From contig JAGRGH010000024.1 in assembly GCA_020445605.1 (NCBI GenBank), positions 1-53,210 on the forward strand: a stretch of 53,210 bases of DNA, in the 5' to 3' direction. The position numbers and the translations under genes were made by a program. Below, in pieces: positions 33,318-43,241 of this stretch; position 1 is the first letter of the stretch; every line of letters starts with the position of its first letter. The DNA is from Chromatiales bacterium (GTDB taxonomy: Bacteria; Pseudomonadota; Gammaproteobacteria; JAGRGH01). A model generated the notes under the pieces. The model made no database searches, was not told the DNA's origin, and worked only from the letters and a program-made list of their open reading frames with translations.

Positions 33318-34046
33318 GTGACCACCACCAACAAAGACTCCGGCACCAACGTGCACGAGATTGCGAGCGGCATATTCCGCATCAACACACCGGTCAAGAT
33401 ACCCGGCGCCGGCGGGTTCTCGTTCAACCAGTATCTGATCGTCGACGACGAACCGCTGCTGTTTCACACCGGGCCACGCAGGATGTTTCCGCTGGTGCGC
33501 GAGGCGGTTGCAAGCCTGATTGCACCCGAGTCACTTCGTTTCATTGCGTTTTCGCACGTGGAAGCGGACGAATGCGGATCGCTGAACGAATGGCTGGCAA
33601 CGGCGCCGGCCGCGGTGCCCGTTTGCAGCGAGGTCGCCGCAATGGTTTCGATCAGCGACATCGCAGACCGCCCGCCGCGCGCGCTGGCCGACGGGGCGAC
33701 CCTGGCGCTGGGATCACACACGCTGCGCTGGTTCGACACCCCGCACCTGCCGCACGGCTGGGACTGCGGACTGATGCACGAGCAAAGCACCGCGACGCTG
33801 CTGTGCGGCGATCTGTTCACCCAGGGTGGCACGGACGGGGCAGCGCTGACCGAATCCGACATCCTTGCGCCCTCCGAAGCCTTTCGGCAGAAGTTCGACT
33901 ACTTCTCGCATGCGCCGCGCACCGCCGCATTGATCGAGTCACTTGCGGCGACGCAGCCCGGCACGCTGGCCTGCATGCACGGCAGTGCATGGCGCGGTGA
34001 CGGAGCGGCGCTGCTGCGCGCGCTCGCGGACTCGCTGGGCGGTTAG
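33318..34046 (+). CDS. ODP-type metallo-beta-lactamase-fold protein
   Basis: This 242-residue protein resembles the di-iron (ODP) domain of flavodiiron proteins without the flavodoxin part. Metal ligands in that pattern are H80-x-E82-x-D84 (FSHVEADECGSLNEW), H143 or H146 (TPHLPHGWD), D165 (LLCGDLF) and H221 (CMHGSAW). The usual last His of HxExDH is Glu here. Related free-standing proteins are oxygen or NO sensors or reductases. It starts with GTG (33318), GAGGAA upstream. Its TAG stop coincides with the first bases of the repeat element at 34044. Confidence 0.75.
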   Translation: MTTTNKDSGTNVHEIASGIFRINTPVKIPGAGGFSFNQYLIVDDEPLLFHTGPRRMFPLVREAVASLIAPESLRFIAFSHVEADECGSLNEWLATAPAAVPVCSEVAAMVSISDIADRPPRALADGATLALGSHTLRWFDTPHLPHGWDCGLMHEQSTATLLCGDLFTQGGTDGAALTESDILAPSEAFRQKFDYFSHAPRTAALIESLAATQPGTLACMHGSAWRGDGAALLRALADSLGG

Positions 34047-34308
34047 TGGGCCAAGTGGAAAGTTCTGTGACACTCAGCCGCGCCACAAGCATTGTGGGCA
34101 AGGCGCAGTCCGCAGGGAATGGCAGGCCCTTTCCAAGGACTGCAACGCAGCCCACGATGCTTGTGGCGCGGCCCTTCGGGAGCCGCTGGGCGAGCGCGAC
34201 TCTGTGTTGCGTTTCTTGCCAAGGGCGGGCCATTGCCTGCGAAACGCGCCTTGATTCGCACTCGCACTGTGGCTCTGAGGGTTACAGAGCTTTCCACTTG
34301 GCCCACTA
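34044..34308. repeat. Near-palindromic 265-base repeat element (MITE/REP-like)
   Basis: The ends are imperfect 32-base inverted repeats, sharing TAGTGGGCCAAGTGGAAAG exactly (34044-34062 and the complement of 34290-34308). Inside are two further long stems. The first is GCCGCGCCACAAGCAT and following, near 34078, with its complement before 34174. The second is GCGTTTC / GAAACG with flanking matches (about 34193-34265). Both strands encode 87-codon frames that begin MGQVESSVTL and end FHLAH, a direct result of the palindrome. There is no transposase gene, so it is probably a non-autonomous mobile or structural repeat. Confidence 0.75.
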
Positions 34309-34338
34309 GATCGTCGGCGTCACGCGCGGAGAAACCCG

Positions 34339-35094
34339 ATGACTTCAGACGCCCTGCTCTCGGCGGCGGGTGCGTATCCGGCGTGGGCGATCGCGGTTTC
34401 GGTCATTGCCGTCGCCGCCGGCGCGGCACTGCAGTCAGCGGTCGGGTTTGGCTTCGCGCTGGTCGCCGCCCCCGTGTTGCTGTTCATCGATCCGGCGCTG
34501 GTACCGGTGCCGATCACACTCGCGGCGCTGGTGCTCACAGCAGCCAACTTCATCGCGAACCGGCATGCCGCGGACTGGCGCGGGCTGGGCTGGATCGTGC
34601 TCGGCAATGGGCCGGGTTATCTGCTCGGCGCGATTGCACTGACGCACCTGCCGCTCGTGTGGCTGGCGATGCTGTTCGGGGCGCTGACGCTCGCGATGGT
34701 GTGGCTGTCACTTGCGCGAATCCACTGCTCGCCAGTGCCGCGCTGGCAGCTGCCCATGGGGGCGCTTTCGGGTTTCAGCGGCGTGACGACCGCGATGAAC
34801 GGCCCGCCGATCGCACTGGTGTATCAGCACGCGGCCGGACCGGTCGTACGCGCAACGCTGTCGGTGTACTTCTTTGCGAGCAACCTGATCCTGCTTGCGA
34901 TCTTCGCGGGCCTGAACCGGCTGGACATGCAGGCGGCCGCGGCCGGGCTGCTGCTCGTGCCCGGCGTGCTGCTGGGGCTGTGGCTGGGGCGCAGGTTCTC
35001 GCGCTGGGTCGATGCCGGACGCACGCGCCGCTCGATCCTCTGGGTATCGGCGCTCAGTGCGGTGGCCGTGATGCTGCGTTACGGGGGGTTCTGA
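34339..35094 (+). CDS. TauE/SafE-family membrane exporter
   Basis: This 251-residue polytopic protein has about eight hydrophobic segments and the TauE/SafE patterns AALQSAVGFGFALVAAPVLL and GALSGFSGVTTAMNGPPIAL, one in each half. The family is linked with export of sulfite, sulfoacetate or other organosulfur anions. In a sulfur oxidiser sulfite export is a reasonable guess, but the substrate is not shown by sequence. ATG 34339 has GGAG upstream. It lies just after the repeat element. Confidence 0.88.
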   Translation: MTSDALLSAAGAYPAWAIAVSVIAVAAGAALQSAVGFGFALVAAPVLLFIDPALVPVPITLAALVLTAANFIANRHAADWRGLGWIVLGNGPGYLLGAIALTHLPLVWLAMLFGALTLAMVWLSLARIHCSPVPRWQLPMGALSGFSGVTTAMNGPPIALVYQHAAGPVVRATLSVYFFASNLILLAIFAGLNRLDMQAAAAGLLLVPGVLLGLWLGRRFSRWVDAGRTRRSILWVSALSAVAVMLRYGGF

Positions 35095-35253
35095 ACCGTC
35101 GGCAAGGCGGCTGACCACCACACCCGTCGGACGGTGCGACTACAAGAAGCCCGGCGTACCAGTCACGCTCGCAAAACTACTCGCCCGAACAACAGCAGCG
35201 TGCCTATACTCTGCCGGCCCTTCCCAATGGCGGCTTTGACACTGGAGCACCGT

Positions 35254-36129
35254 ATGTTCTCGTTGAAGTTCCGGCATCTCCTGGCGATCCTTCCCTGCAC
35301 CATCCTGACCGCGCTGCCAACGACGACGGCACGGGCGGTCGATGGCGTCATCGAAATCAATCAGACCCGCGCCCTGGCCGGCGGCGTCACGGCCGGCGAC
35401 ACGCCCGGGTTCCCGGTCACGATCAGCGCGGCCGGCAGCTACCGGCTGACGGGGAACCTCGACGTTACCGGCCTGCCGCAGCCCGAGAATATCTGGGCGG
35501 TCGAAATCACCAGTTCGGACGTGGACCTCGACCTGAACGGATTCTCGATCATCGGGCCGACGGACTGCTCGGGGATGCCGAAGGTCTGCTCGCCGGTCGG
35601 AAGCGGCGAGGGCGTCAGTGCCGGGGGGCAGAGACGGGTGGCGGTACGCAACGGTCGCGTACGCGGTTTTGGCCATGCCGGTATACGCCTTGGCCCGCAA
35701 GGCGTGGTGGAAGAAGTTCATGTCATGGACAACAGCAGCTTCGGAGTCGCCGTGGAACTGTCCGGGCGCATCGTTTCAAACACCATTGAAGAAAACGGCA
35801 TCAACGGGATCACCTGCGGCCAGGGGTCGTTCATATCGGGCAACGCCCTTCATCGAAATGGAAACGACGGCATCGGCACGACGGAGAGCCTGATCAGCAA
35901 CAATGTCGTGATGCTGAACGGTGGCGCGGGTATCAGCGATGCACGCGCCTCGCTCGTGACCGGCAACACTGTCCTGTCAAACACCGGTTTGGGTCTGAAC
36001 CTGGGCCAGGCCAGCGCCTACGGCAACAACAGCATTGATGGCAACAACGGCGGCAACGCAAACCCACAGGTCGCGAACGGGACGCAGATCGCGACCAATA
36101 TGTGCGGTGGCGACACCATCTGTCCCTAG
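35254..36129 (+). CDS. Exported right-handed beta-helix protein
   Basis: This 291-residue protein has a signal peptide (about 1-27, ending ARAVD) and a series of short repeats rich in G, N, V and I (for example VRGFGHAGIRLG, NTIEENGINGITCG, GNALHRNGNDGIG, GNTVLSNTGLGLN), as in parallel beta-helix (pectate lyase-like) folds. Function unknown; such proteins bind or cleave polysaccharides or act as surface structures. ATG 35254 has GGAG upstream. Its TAG stop shares the CTAG at 36126-36129 with the stop of the converging SDR gene. Confidence 0.82.
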   Translation: MFSLKFRHLLAILPCTILTALPTTTARAVDGVIEINQTRALAGGVTAGDTPGFPVTISAAGSYRLTGNLDVTGLPQPENIWAVEITSSDVDLDLNGFSIIGPTDCSGMPKVCSPVGSGEGVSAGGQRRVAVRNGRVRGFGHAGIRLGPQGVVEEVHVMDNSSFGVAVELSGRIVSNTIEENGINGITCGQGSFISGNALHRNGNDGIGTTESLISNNVVMLNGGAGISDARASLVTGNTVLSNTGLGLNLGQASAYGNNSIDGNNGGNANPQVANGTQIATNMCGGDTICP

Positions 36130-36956
36130 ATATCAAGCCGCGCGTTCTCGTGCCGGGCAACCCGGCGCAGGAACGCGGCCGGCGCAAGGCGCTTGAACCA
36201 CCAGGCGAGCCGTGACGGTGCAAACGGCGTGACGAGGTAGAGCCGGCGGCTGCCGATCGCGGCCAGCGTCTCGCTCACGAGACGATCGACGGCCATTGCA
36301 TTCATGCGCAGCTTGCGCGCGTGGCGATGCTGTTCCGCGGGACGGGTGAACTGCGTGTTCGCGAACATGCCCGATTCAAAGAACCCCGGGCAGAGCACGG
36401 TGATGCCCAGACCCTCGTGCGCGAAGTCGCTGTAGAGGTTTTCGGACAGCGCAATCAGCGCGGCCTTGGACACGCTGTACGCCCCCATGCGCGGGCCGTT
36501 CACGAAGCCGAGGAACGAGGCGACATTGACGATGTGCGCGCTTGCGGGTGCACGCCGCAGCAGCGGCAGCAACGCCTCGCAGCCGTGCACCGCCCCCCAG
36601 TAGTTGACGTCCATTACACGCCGCCATTCGTCCAGCGGCAGTTCGCCGAGCCGGCCCGAAGCGGCAACCCCGGCATTGTTGATCAACAGCGAGAGTGCCG
36701 CCGGCTGGTAGGAGAGTTCCGCGGCCAATGCCTGCCACTGGCCCGGTTCGCGGACATCCAGTGCGCGCGCCTCGGCCGCACCGCCGGCTGCGTGGATCGC
36801 CGCCGCCGTCGCCTGCGCGCCGGCTTCATCCAGATCGCAGGCCCACACCTGCCAGCCGTCACGCGCGAGCGCAAGCGCAAGCGCGCGGCCGAAACCGCTG
36901 GCGGCACCGGTCACCAGCGCCGCACGCAGCTCGGTCGACCCTGCCTGATCAGGCAC
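36126..36956 (-). CDS. Short-chain dehydrogenase/reductase
   Basis: This 276-residue classical SDR has cofactor motif TGAASGFG (16-23), NNAG (93-96) and active-site Y160-x3-K164 (YSVSK). The D41 after the second strand suggests NAD preference. The substrate is unknown, and the basic C-terminal tail is typical of SDRs acting on lipids. It begins with GTG at 36956 and overlaps the end of the upstream membrane protein by 8 bases, so the two are likely linked in function. Confidence 0.9.
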   Translation of the reverse strand: MPDQAGSTELRAALVTGAASGFGRALALALARDGWQVWACDLDEAGAQATAAAIHAAGGAAEARALDVREPGQWQALAAELSYQPAALSLLINNAGVAASGRLGELPLDEWRRVMDVNYWGAVHGCEALLPLLRRAPASAHIVNVASFLGFVNGPRMGAYSVSKAALIALSENLYSDFAHEGLGITVLCPGFFESGMFANTQFTRPAEQHRHARKLRMNAMAVDRLVSETLAAIGSRRLYLVTPFAPSRLAWWFKRLAPAAFLRRVARHENARLDI

Positions 36957-38067
36957 CGCTGGTGCGCGGACGCCCCGATGCGAACAGGAACGGCAGACGC
37001 GAGCGGACGAAATGGCCCGACTCGCGCCTGCGCATCTGCCAGAACCGCGCGTCCAAATGGTAGTGCACCAGCGAAAAGCTGGTCGTAAGCCCGATCAGCG
37101 CGCTCGTCCACGGCTGTTCGAACACCTTCGCGCGGTGCAGGCCGGCGGTTCCGTCCCAGAGCTGCCAGGCGAGATAGCTGATCGCACCGAGCAGCACAAC
37201 AGAAACCGCGCCCTGCCACAGGCCACGACGGCCGGCGGCGCGCACACCGTCCACGCCCGTACCGTTGGCAGCCACGAAACCCATGATGGCGAAGTACTGC
37301 AGGGCGTGACTGCCGGCAAACATCAGAAACGCCACGAGCCGGTTCTCGATGACGAACAGCGGCCAGTAATAACCCACCAGCACGAGCAGCAGGACGTACT
37401 TCAACCACTCCGGGCGCGTGCCGGCCTCGCGGGCGCGCAGCTGCCGAACCACATGCCAGACCGCCACCGCCATGAGTGCCGCGAACGCAATCAGGTCGGC
37501 CGACACGATCCAGTCATGCGCGGGACCGAGCACCGTGTCGTGAAACGGCGTGTGATCGATCGGATAGGCAAACGCGGCGATGCCGATCAAGCCACCGGCG
37601 AGAATCAGGCGCCGCTCGAACGTTGACATGCGCCCATGCCCCAGCACGGGCGCAAGCAGGGCAAACACGCCGATGTTCTGCTTCTGGTAGTGATAGATCG
37701 TGATGCCGGCAAAAAATGCCCAGAAGTAGCCGAGCGCCGTAACACCGGCGAAATAGAACCAGACGGTCGTCGCCGCGACGATTACCAGCGGCCAGACCAG
37801 AAAGAACGCCCGATCGGCCGCCACCACGGCGCGCGCCTCACGGTCGGTGAACAGATACAGCGTCGCAACCTGGTGCGCGCCGAACACCGGCCCTAGATAG
37901 GCCAGCGCGTGCATGCCATCGCCAAACGGCCAGTGCTGCGAGGCCAGCGCCGGCATCAGCAGGAACATGGAGACCGTGGTCGCCAGCAGGCAGAACGTGA
38001 ACGCACGCGCGACCACGGGCGAGTCGCCGGGGCCGGCTACCGCCATGGAAGCGGCGGACAGGTGCAT
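36949..38067 (-). CDS. Polytopic membrane protein with conserved-looking His motifs
   Basis: This is a 372-residue integral membrane protein with about nine to ten hydrophobic segments that I cannot assign by name. It contains His-rich spots near membrane edges: GAHQVATLY, IYHYQKQNIG, GSHALQYF and the C-terminal LVHYHLDARFW. The last resembles an HY-x-D-x-x-W motif that I recall in uncharacterised bacterial membrane proteins. Such a pattern could bind metal, as in membrane desaturases or hydroxylases, but this is not demonstrated. It overlaps the SDR start by 8 bases. Confidence 0.72.
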   Translation of the reverse strand: MHLSAASMAVAGPGDSPVVARAFTFCLLATTVSMFLLMPALASQHWPFGDGMHALAYLGPVFGAHQVATLYLFTDREARAVVAADRAFFLVWPLVIVAATTVWFYFAGVTALGYFWAFFAGITIYHYQKQNIGVFALLAPVLGHGRMSTFERRLILAGGLIGIAAFAYPIDHTPFHDTVLGPAHDWIVSADLIAFAALMAVAVWHVVRQLRAREAGTRPEWLKYVLLLVLVGYYWPLFVIENRLVAFLMFAGSHALQYFAIMGFVAANGTGVDGVRAAGRRGLWQGAVSVVLLGAISYLAWQLWDGTAGLHRAKVFEQPWTSALIGLTTSFSLVHYHLDARFWQMRRRESGHFVRSRLPFLFASGRPRTSGA

Positions 38068-38178
38068 GAACGTGACCCGAGCGGGAAAGCAGGCGATCAG
38101 GATACGCGAGCGCCGCCGGACGGCACAACGCGCGGGGCCCGCCCGCGCACGCGCAAGAACAGGCCTCAGCCGCCCCAG

Positions 38179-39519
38179 TCAGGCGATCGTATTCGGCGCC
38201 AGCGGCTTGACCAGCACCTTGGAATTGCGCTGCCAGTTGTACATGGCCTTGCGCGCGATCGGCAGGTGATCCACACCGACCTCGCGAAAACCGTGCTCGA
38301 TGAACCAGTGCGCGGACTGCGTCGTGAGCACGAAAATCTCGCTCGCGAAGGCATCGGCGATCGACTCGACATGCCGCAGCAGTTGCTCGCCACGGTCGCT
38401 GCCGCGATAGCTCGGATGCACGGCCAGACAGGCAAGCTCGGCGGTCCGCGCATCGGCGAACGGATACAGCGCCGCGCAGGCGATGACCATGCCGTCACGC
38501 TCGATGACCTGGAAGCGGTCGATCTCGGTCTCGAGCTGCTCGCGTGAGCGCCGCACGAGCACACCGCCCTGTTCTAGCGGTTCAATCAGCGCGAGGATGC
38601 CGCCGATGTCATCGATGCGCGCCTGGCGCGTGACATCGAACGGGTCGGATGCGATCAGCGTGCCGATGCCGTCGCGCGTGAACAACTCGCGCAGCAGCGC
38701 GCCGTCGACGCGCCGGTCGATCAGATGGCAGCGCGCGACGCCGCCACGCGCGGCCTCGCTCAGTGCCCGCGCGGCGGTCGCCACGGCCGGATCGGCCGGC
38801 GGCGAAGCGGCGATCAGTTTCTCGGCCTGCGAGGTCAACAGCTGGCGCCGCAGCCGGCCATCAGCATCGTGCAGGCCCGCTGCGTCGACCAGCGCGATGA
38901 GCTTGTGCGCGCCGAGTGCGATCGACGTCTGTGCGGCGACCTCCTCGGCACGCAGGTTGAACACCTCGCCGCTGGGCGAGTATCCGAGCAGCGACAGCAG
39001 CACGACAGCGCCGGTGTCGAGTTGGCCGCGGATGGCCTGCGCATCGACCCGCCGCACGCGCCCGGTGTGCTGGAAGTCCACTCCGCCGACCACTCCGATA
39101 GGCTGCGCAGTGACGAAATTGCCGGAGGTCACGCGCAGGTTCGCGCCCGCGAGTGGCGAGCCCGGCAGCCCGGCCGAGAGGATCGACTCGATCTCGACGC
39201 GGATCACCCCGGCGGCGGCCTTCACGCATTCGAGCGAACGAACATCGGTCACGCGCAGACCGTCGACATACCGCGGCTCCACGCCGGCGGTCCGACAGCG
39301 GGCCTCGATCTGCGGACGCGCCCCGGCCACCAGCACCAGCCGCACACCGAGCCCGGCGAGCAGTGCGATATCGCCAAGCAGGTGCGCGAATCCGGGATCG
39401 GCCACCGCCTCGCCGCCCAAGTACACCACGAAGGTGCGCCCGCGATGCGCGTGGATGTACGGCGCCGACTGCCGAAACCCGGCGACGAACGGATCGATAA
39501 AGCTGGTTTCCTGGCTCAT
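38179..39519 (-). CDS. argA: N-acetylglutamate synthase, AAK-GNAT type
   Basis: This enzyme acetylates glutamate with acetyl-CoA, the first step of arginine synthesis. The 446-residue protein has an N-terminal amino-acid-kinase-like domain (FVVYLGGEAVADPGF, LVLVAGARPQIEAR) that normally binds feedback-inhibiting arginine, and a C-terminal GNAT domain (about 300-446, LACLAVHPSYRGSDRGEQLL, HGFREVGVDHLP). The ATG at 39519 overlaps the argE stop (ATGA). It is the last gene of the EamA-argE-argA set. Confidence 0.95.
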   Translation of the reverse strand: MSQETSFIDPFVAGFRQSAPYIHAHRGRTFVVYLGGEAVADPGFAHLLGDIALLAGLGVRLVLVAGARPQIEARCRTAGVEPRYVDGLRVTDVRSLECVKAAAGVIRVEIESILSAGLPGSPLAGANLRVTSGNFVTAQPIGVVGGVDFQHTGRVRRVDAQAIRGQLDTGAVVLLSLLGYSPSGEVFNLRAEEVAAQTSIALGAHKLIALVDAAGLHDADGRLRRQLLTSQAEKLIAASPPADPAVATAARALSEAARGGVARCHLIDRRVDGALLRELFTRDGIGTLIASDPFDVTRQARIDDIGGILALIEPLEQGGVLVRRSREQLETEIDRFQVIERDGMVIACAALYPFADARTAELACLAVHPSYRGSDRGEQLLRHVESIADAFASEIFVLTTQSAHWFIEHGFREVGVDHLPIARKAMYNWQRNSKVLVKPLAPNTIA

Positions 39520-40661
39520 GCCTGACAGAACTCCGCGATCAGTCCGCGCAGGATAGCGATACACGGCTCGACACGCGAAACCGGCAGCGACTCGTTCGGC
39601 TGGTGCGCGACCTCGATGTCACCGGGACCCAGGATCACGGTGTCGATGCCCAGCTCGGCGAAGAACGGACCCTCGGTGCCGAACGCGACCGCGCCGGCGC
39701 GCTGGCCCGACAGCCGTTCGCAGGCGTCGACGATCCGCGCGTCGGCCGCGGTCTCCATCGCCTCGATGCCCTCGAACAGCGCGCGACGCTCGAAACGGAC
39801 CTCGTGCGCACTGGCGATCGGTGCGACCAGCGCGTCGATCTGCGCGCGCAGATCGTCCGCCCGCATGCCGGGCAGCATGCGCAGGTCGAAATGCAGTTCG
39901 CATTGGGCGCAGATGCGGTTCGGGTTGTCACCGCCGTGCACATGCCCGAAGTTCAGCGTCGGCTGGGCCACGTGAAACGCCGGCTCGCGATGCGCCCGCG
40001 CGAGTTCCGCGCGCCAGGCATCCAGCGCGTTCAGCACCTCGCGCATGGCATCGAGCGCGTTGCGCCCGAGCGACGGGTCGCTGGAGTGCCCCGAGCGCCC
40101 CGTCAGCCGCACCGCCTCCATGATGATGCCCTTGTGCATGCGGATCGGTTTCAGCGCGGTCGGCTCGCCGATCACGCAATGTCTCGCCGGCAGGCCGCCG
40201 TGGTCCACCAACCGCCGGGCACCGTCCATCGAGGATTCCTCGTCGGCCGTGGCCACGAACACCAGCGGGCGGCGCAGCGTGCGCGCGTCCACGCCGCGCG
40301 CGGCTTCCAGCACGAGCGCGAGAAACGCCTTCATGTCCGCGACGCCGAGCCCGTACCAGTGCCCGTCGCGCTCGTCGAGCCGGAACGGGTCGCTCGCCCA
40401 GCCGGTTTCGTCATACGGCACGGTGTCGGTATGGCCGGCCAGCACCAGGCCGTCCTCGCCGCTGCCGAGCACCGCGACCAGGTTCGATTTCTCCGGGTGC
40501 TCCGAGACGGGCTGCACGGTGACCCGGAAACCCAGTGCCTCGCACCAGCCGGCGAGCAGGTCGATCACGGCCCGATTGCCGTGATCGAACTCGCGGCTGA
40601 CACTCGACACCGAATTGATCGCCACCAGTTCGGCGACCATCGTTTTCACGTCCGGAATCAT
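39516..40661 (-). CDS. argE: Acetylornithine deacetylase
   Basis: This 381-residue M20-family metallohydrolase releases ornithine from N-acetylornithine in arginine synthesis. It shows LAGHTDTVP (first metal His and Asp), GVADMKAFLAL (bridging Asp), ATADEESSM (catalytic Glu pair) and GEP. It is cytoplasmic. Its ATG overlaps the EamA stop and its stop overlaps the argA start, so all three genes are translationally coupled. Confidence 0.95.
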   Translation of the reverse strand: MIPDVKTMVAELVAINSVSSVSREFDHGNRAVIDLLAGWCEALGFRVTVQPVSEHPEKSNLVAVLGSGEDGLVLAGHTDTVPYDETGWASDPFRLDERDGHWYGLGVADMKAFLALVLEAARGVDARTLRRPLVFVATADEESSMDGARRLVDHGGLPARHCVIGEPTALKPIRMHKGIIMEAVRLTGRSGHSSDPSLGRNALDAMREVLNALDAWRAELARAHREPAFHVAQPTLNFGHVHGGDNPNRICAQCELHFDLRMLPGMRADDLRAQIDALVAPIASAHEVRFERRALFEGIEAMETAADARIVDACERLSGQRAGAVAFGTEGPFFAELGIDTVILGPGDIEVAHQPNESLPVSRVEPCIAILRGLIAEFCQA

Positions 40662-41566
40662 GTTTCGTTCACCGCCTTGAGAGTCCCAAACGCCGCCCGC
40701 CGCCGCTCGCGCCGCGCACCGAACTGATAGACCGCAAGCCCGCCAAGCACGAGCGCCGCGCCGCCCAGCACCCGCGCGCCGAGCGGCTCGTCATTGAGCC
40801 ACGCACCGAGCGCCAGCGCGATCACCGGCGTCACCAGCGTGATCAGTGCCACCCGGCTGGCCGCAACCTGCCGCAGTACATAAAAGTACAACGGAAACCC
40901 CAGCGCCGTACCGACAATGGCGAGATACGCGATCGCGCCGAGCGCATGCGGCGGCACCTCGGCGACCGGTTCGCCCGCCACGACGACCAGCAGCCACCAC
41001 AGCGGCAGCGCGAACGCGAGCGTACCGGCGTTCAGTGAAATCGCCGGAATACGCCCCATCGCGGACTTCAGCCACACCGCACCCGCGCAGTGCACGACCA
41101 CCCCGCCGAGCACGGCCGCGAGCCCCAGCACCGCGCCGCCATCCAGCTCGAAACCCTGCGCGAACACCAGCACCAGGCCGCCAAAGGCCAGCGCGAATCC
41201 GGTCAGGCGCACAGCGCCCGGTGCGGCTTCATCGAGATAACGCACAGCGAGCAGACCCGTGACCAGCGGCGAAAGCCCGAACACCAGCGAGATCCAGCCG
41301 GTCGGGACGTGTCGCGCGGCCCAGTACACCAGCGTCATCGCCACAAACAGCACCGCGCCCGAGATCGCATACACGCGCAGTGCCGCGCGTTCGCGCGGCC
41401 AGTCGGTGCGCATGACCGCGATGATCGCCGCGACCAGCGCAAAGCCCAGGCTCATGCGCAGCGATACGCCCAGCAAAAAGCCCAGGCCATCGCCACTCCA
41501 GCGGATCGCCAGTGGCGTGGTGCTCCAGATCAGAATGACGCCGACATACGCGGCGGGCACGGACAT
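40658..41566 (-). CDS. DMT/EamA-family transporter ahead of argE
   Basis: This 302-residue transporter has about ten membrane segments in two EamA repeats (AYVGVILIWSTTPLAIRWSG at the start; GTALGFPLYFYVLRQVAASRVALITLVTPVIAL in the second half). Many relatives export amino acids or metabolites, and coupling to argE and argA makes an arginine-pathway compound an interesting guess. ATG 41566 (MSVPAAYVG) has GGAG upstream. A possible leader peptide and a terminator hairpin lie directly before it. Confidence 0.85.
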   Translation of the reverse strand: MSVPAAYVGVILIWSTTPLAIRWSGDGLGFLLGVSLRMSLGFALVAAIIAVMRTDWPRERAALRVYAISGAVLFVAMTLVYWAARHVPTGWISLVFGLSPLVTGLLAVRYLDEAAPGAVRLTGFALAFGGLVLVFAQGFELDGGAVLGLAAVLGGVVVHCAGAVWLKSAMGRIPAISLNAGTLAFALPLWWLLVVVAGEPVAEVPPHALGAIAYLAIVGTALGFPLYFYVLRQVAASRVALITLVTPVIALALGAWLNDEPLGARVLGGAALVLGGLAVYQFGARRERRRAAFGTLKAVNET

Positions 41567-41599
41567 GACACAGCTCCAAGTCGACAGATTGCAGGCAAC

Positions 41600-41633
41600 A
41601 AAAAAGGCCACGGATCACGAAGGATCGGTGGCC
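41600..41633 (-). terminator. Intrinsic terminator before the EamA-argE-argA operon
   Basis: On the minus strand the stem GGCCACCGATC (41633-41623) pairs with GATCCGTGGCC (41616-41606) at 10 of 11 positions around a 6-base loop, followed at once by six T residues (41605-41600). No gene other than a possible short leader peptide lies upstream on this strand. It therefore precedes, rather than ends, a coding operon and would act as an attenuator. Confidence 0.75.
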
Positions 41634-41661
41634 TCTTGCAGGGTTCCGGTTTGTTAGGGGA

Positions 41662-41754
41662 TCAGACCGGATGCGCCTCCACGAACCACCGTCGCGACCG
41701 CCAGAAGCGGACGCGCGCCATCAGTACGCGGGTGGTTTTCGGGTGCGGGCACAT
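41662..41754 (-). CDS. Possible leader peptide, Arg/Trp-rich
   Basis: This 30-codon frame (ATG 41754, GAGG 8 bases upstream, TGA at 41664-41662) ends 28 bases before the terminator stem. Its centre, VRFWRSRRWF, packs four Arg, two Trp and two Phe into ten codons, including Arg codons CGC, CGG and CGA. Leader peptides of attenuators carry such runs of the regulating amino acid. Because the downstream genes make arginine, stalling at Arg codons is plausible. GC-rich DNA also yields Arg by chance, so this is tentative. An in-frame ATG at 41763 is an alternative start. Confidence 0.35.
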   Translation of the reverse strand: MCPHPKTTRVLMARVRFWRSRRWFVEAHPV

Positions 41755-41899
41755 GCGCGCCATCCTCGCCCGGGCGTAGCGGCTTGTCAATGCCCGTCCA
41801 CGCGCCTGCGTTTGACCCTCGGTCCGCCCCGGTGCTACAACCGCTGCGGTCCGCCCGCGAAAAAACAATCACAGGGCGGCGCCCGCCAACCATTCTTAA

Positions 41900-43198
<1,299 letters not shown>

Positions 43199-43241
43199 AG
43201 CAGCCGGGGGCCGGTGAAAGCCGGCCCCTGCCCATACCTCA

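Noticed and set aside
34043-34309. Two 87-codon frames on opposite strands
   Set aside because: Their near-identical ends are explained by the palindromic repeat; no ribosome-binding site or family supports translation.
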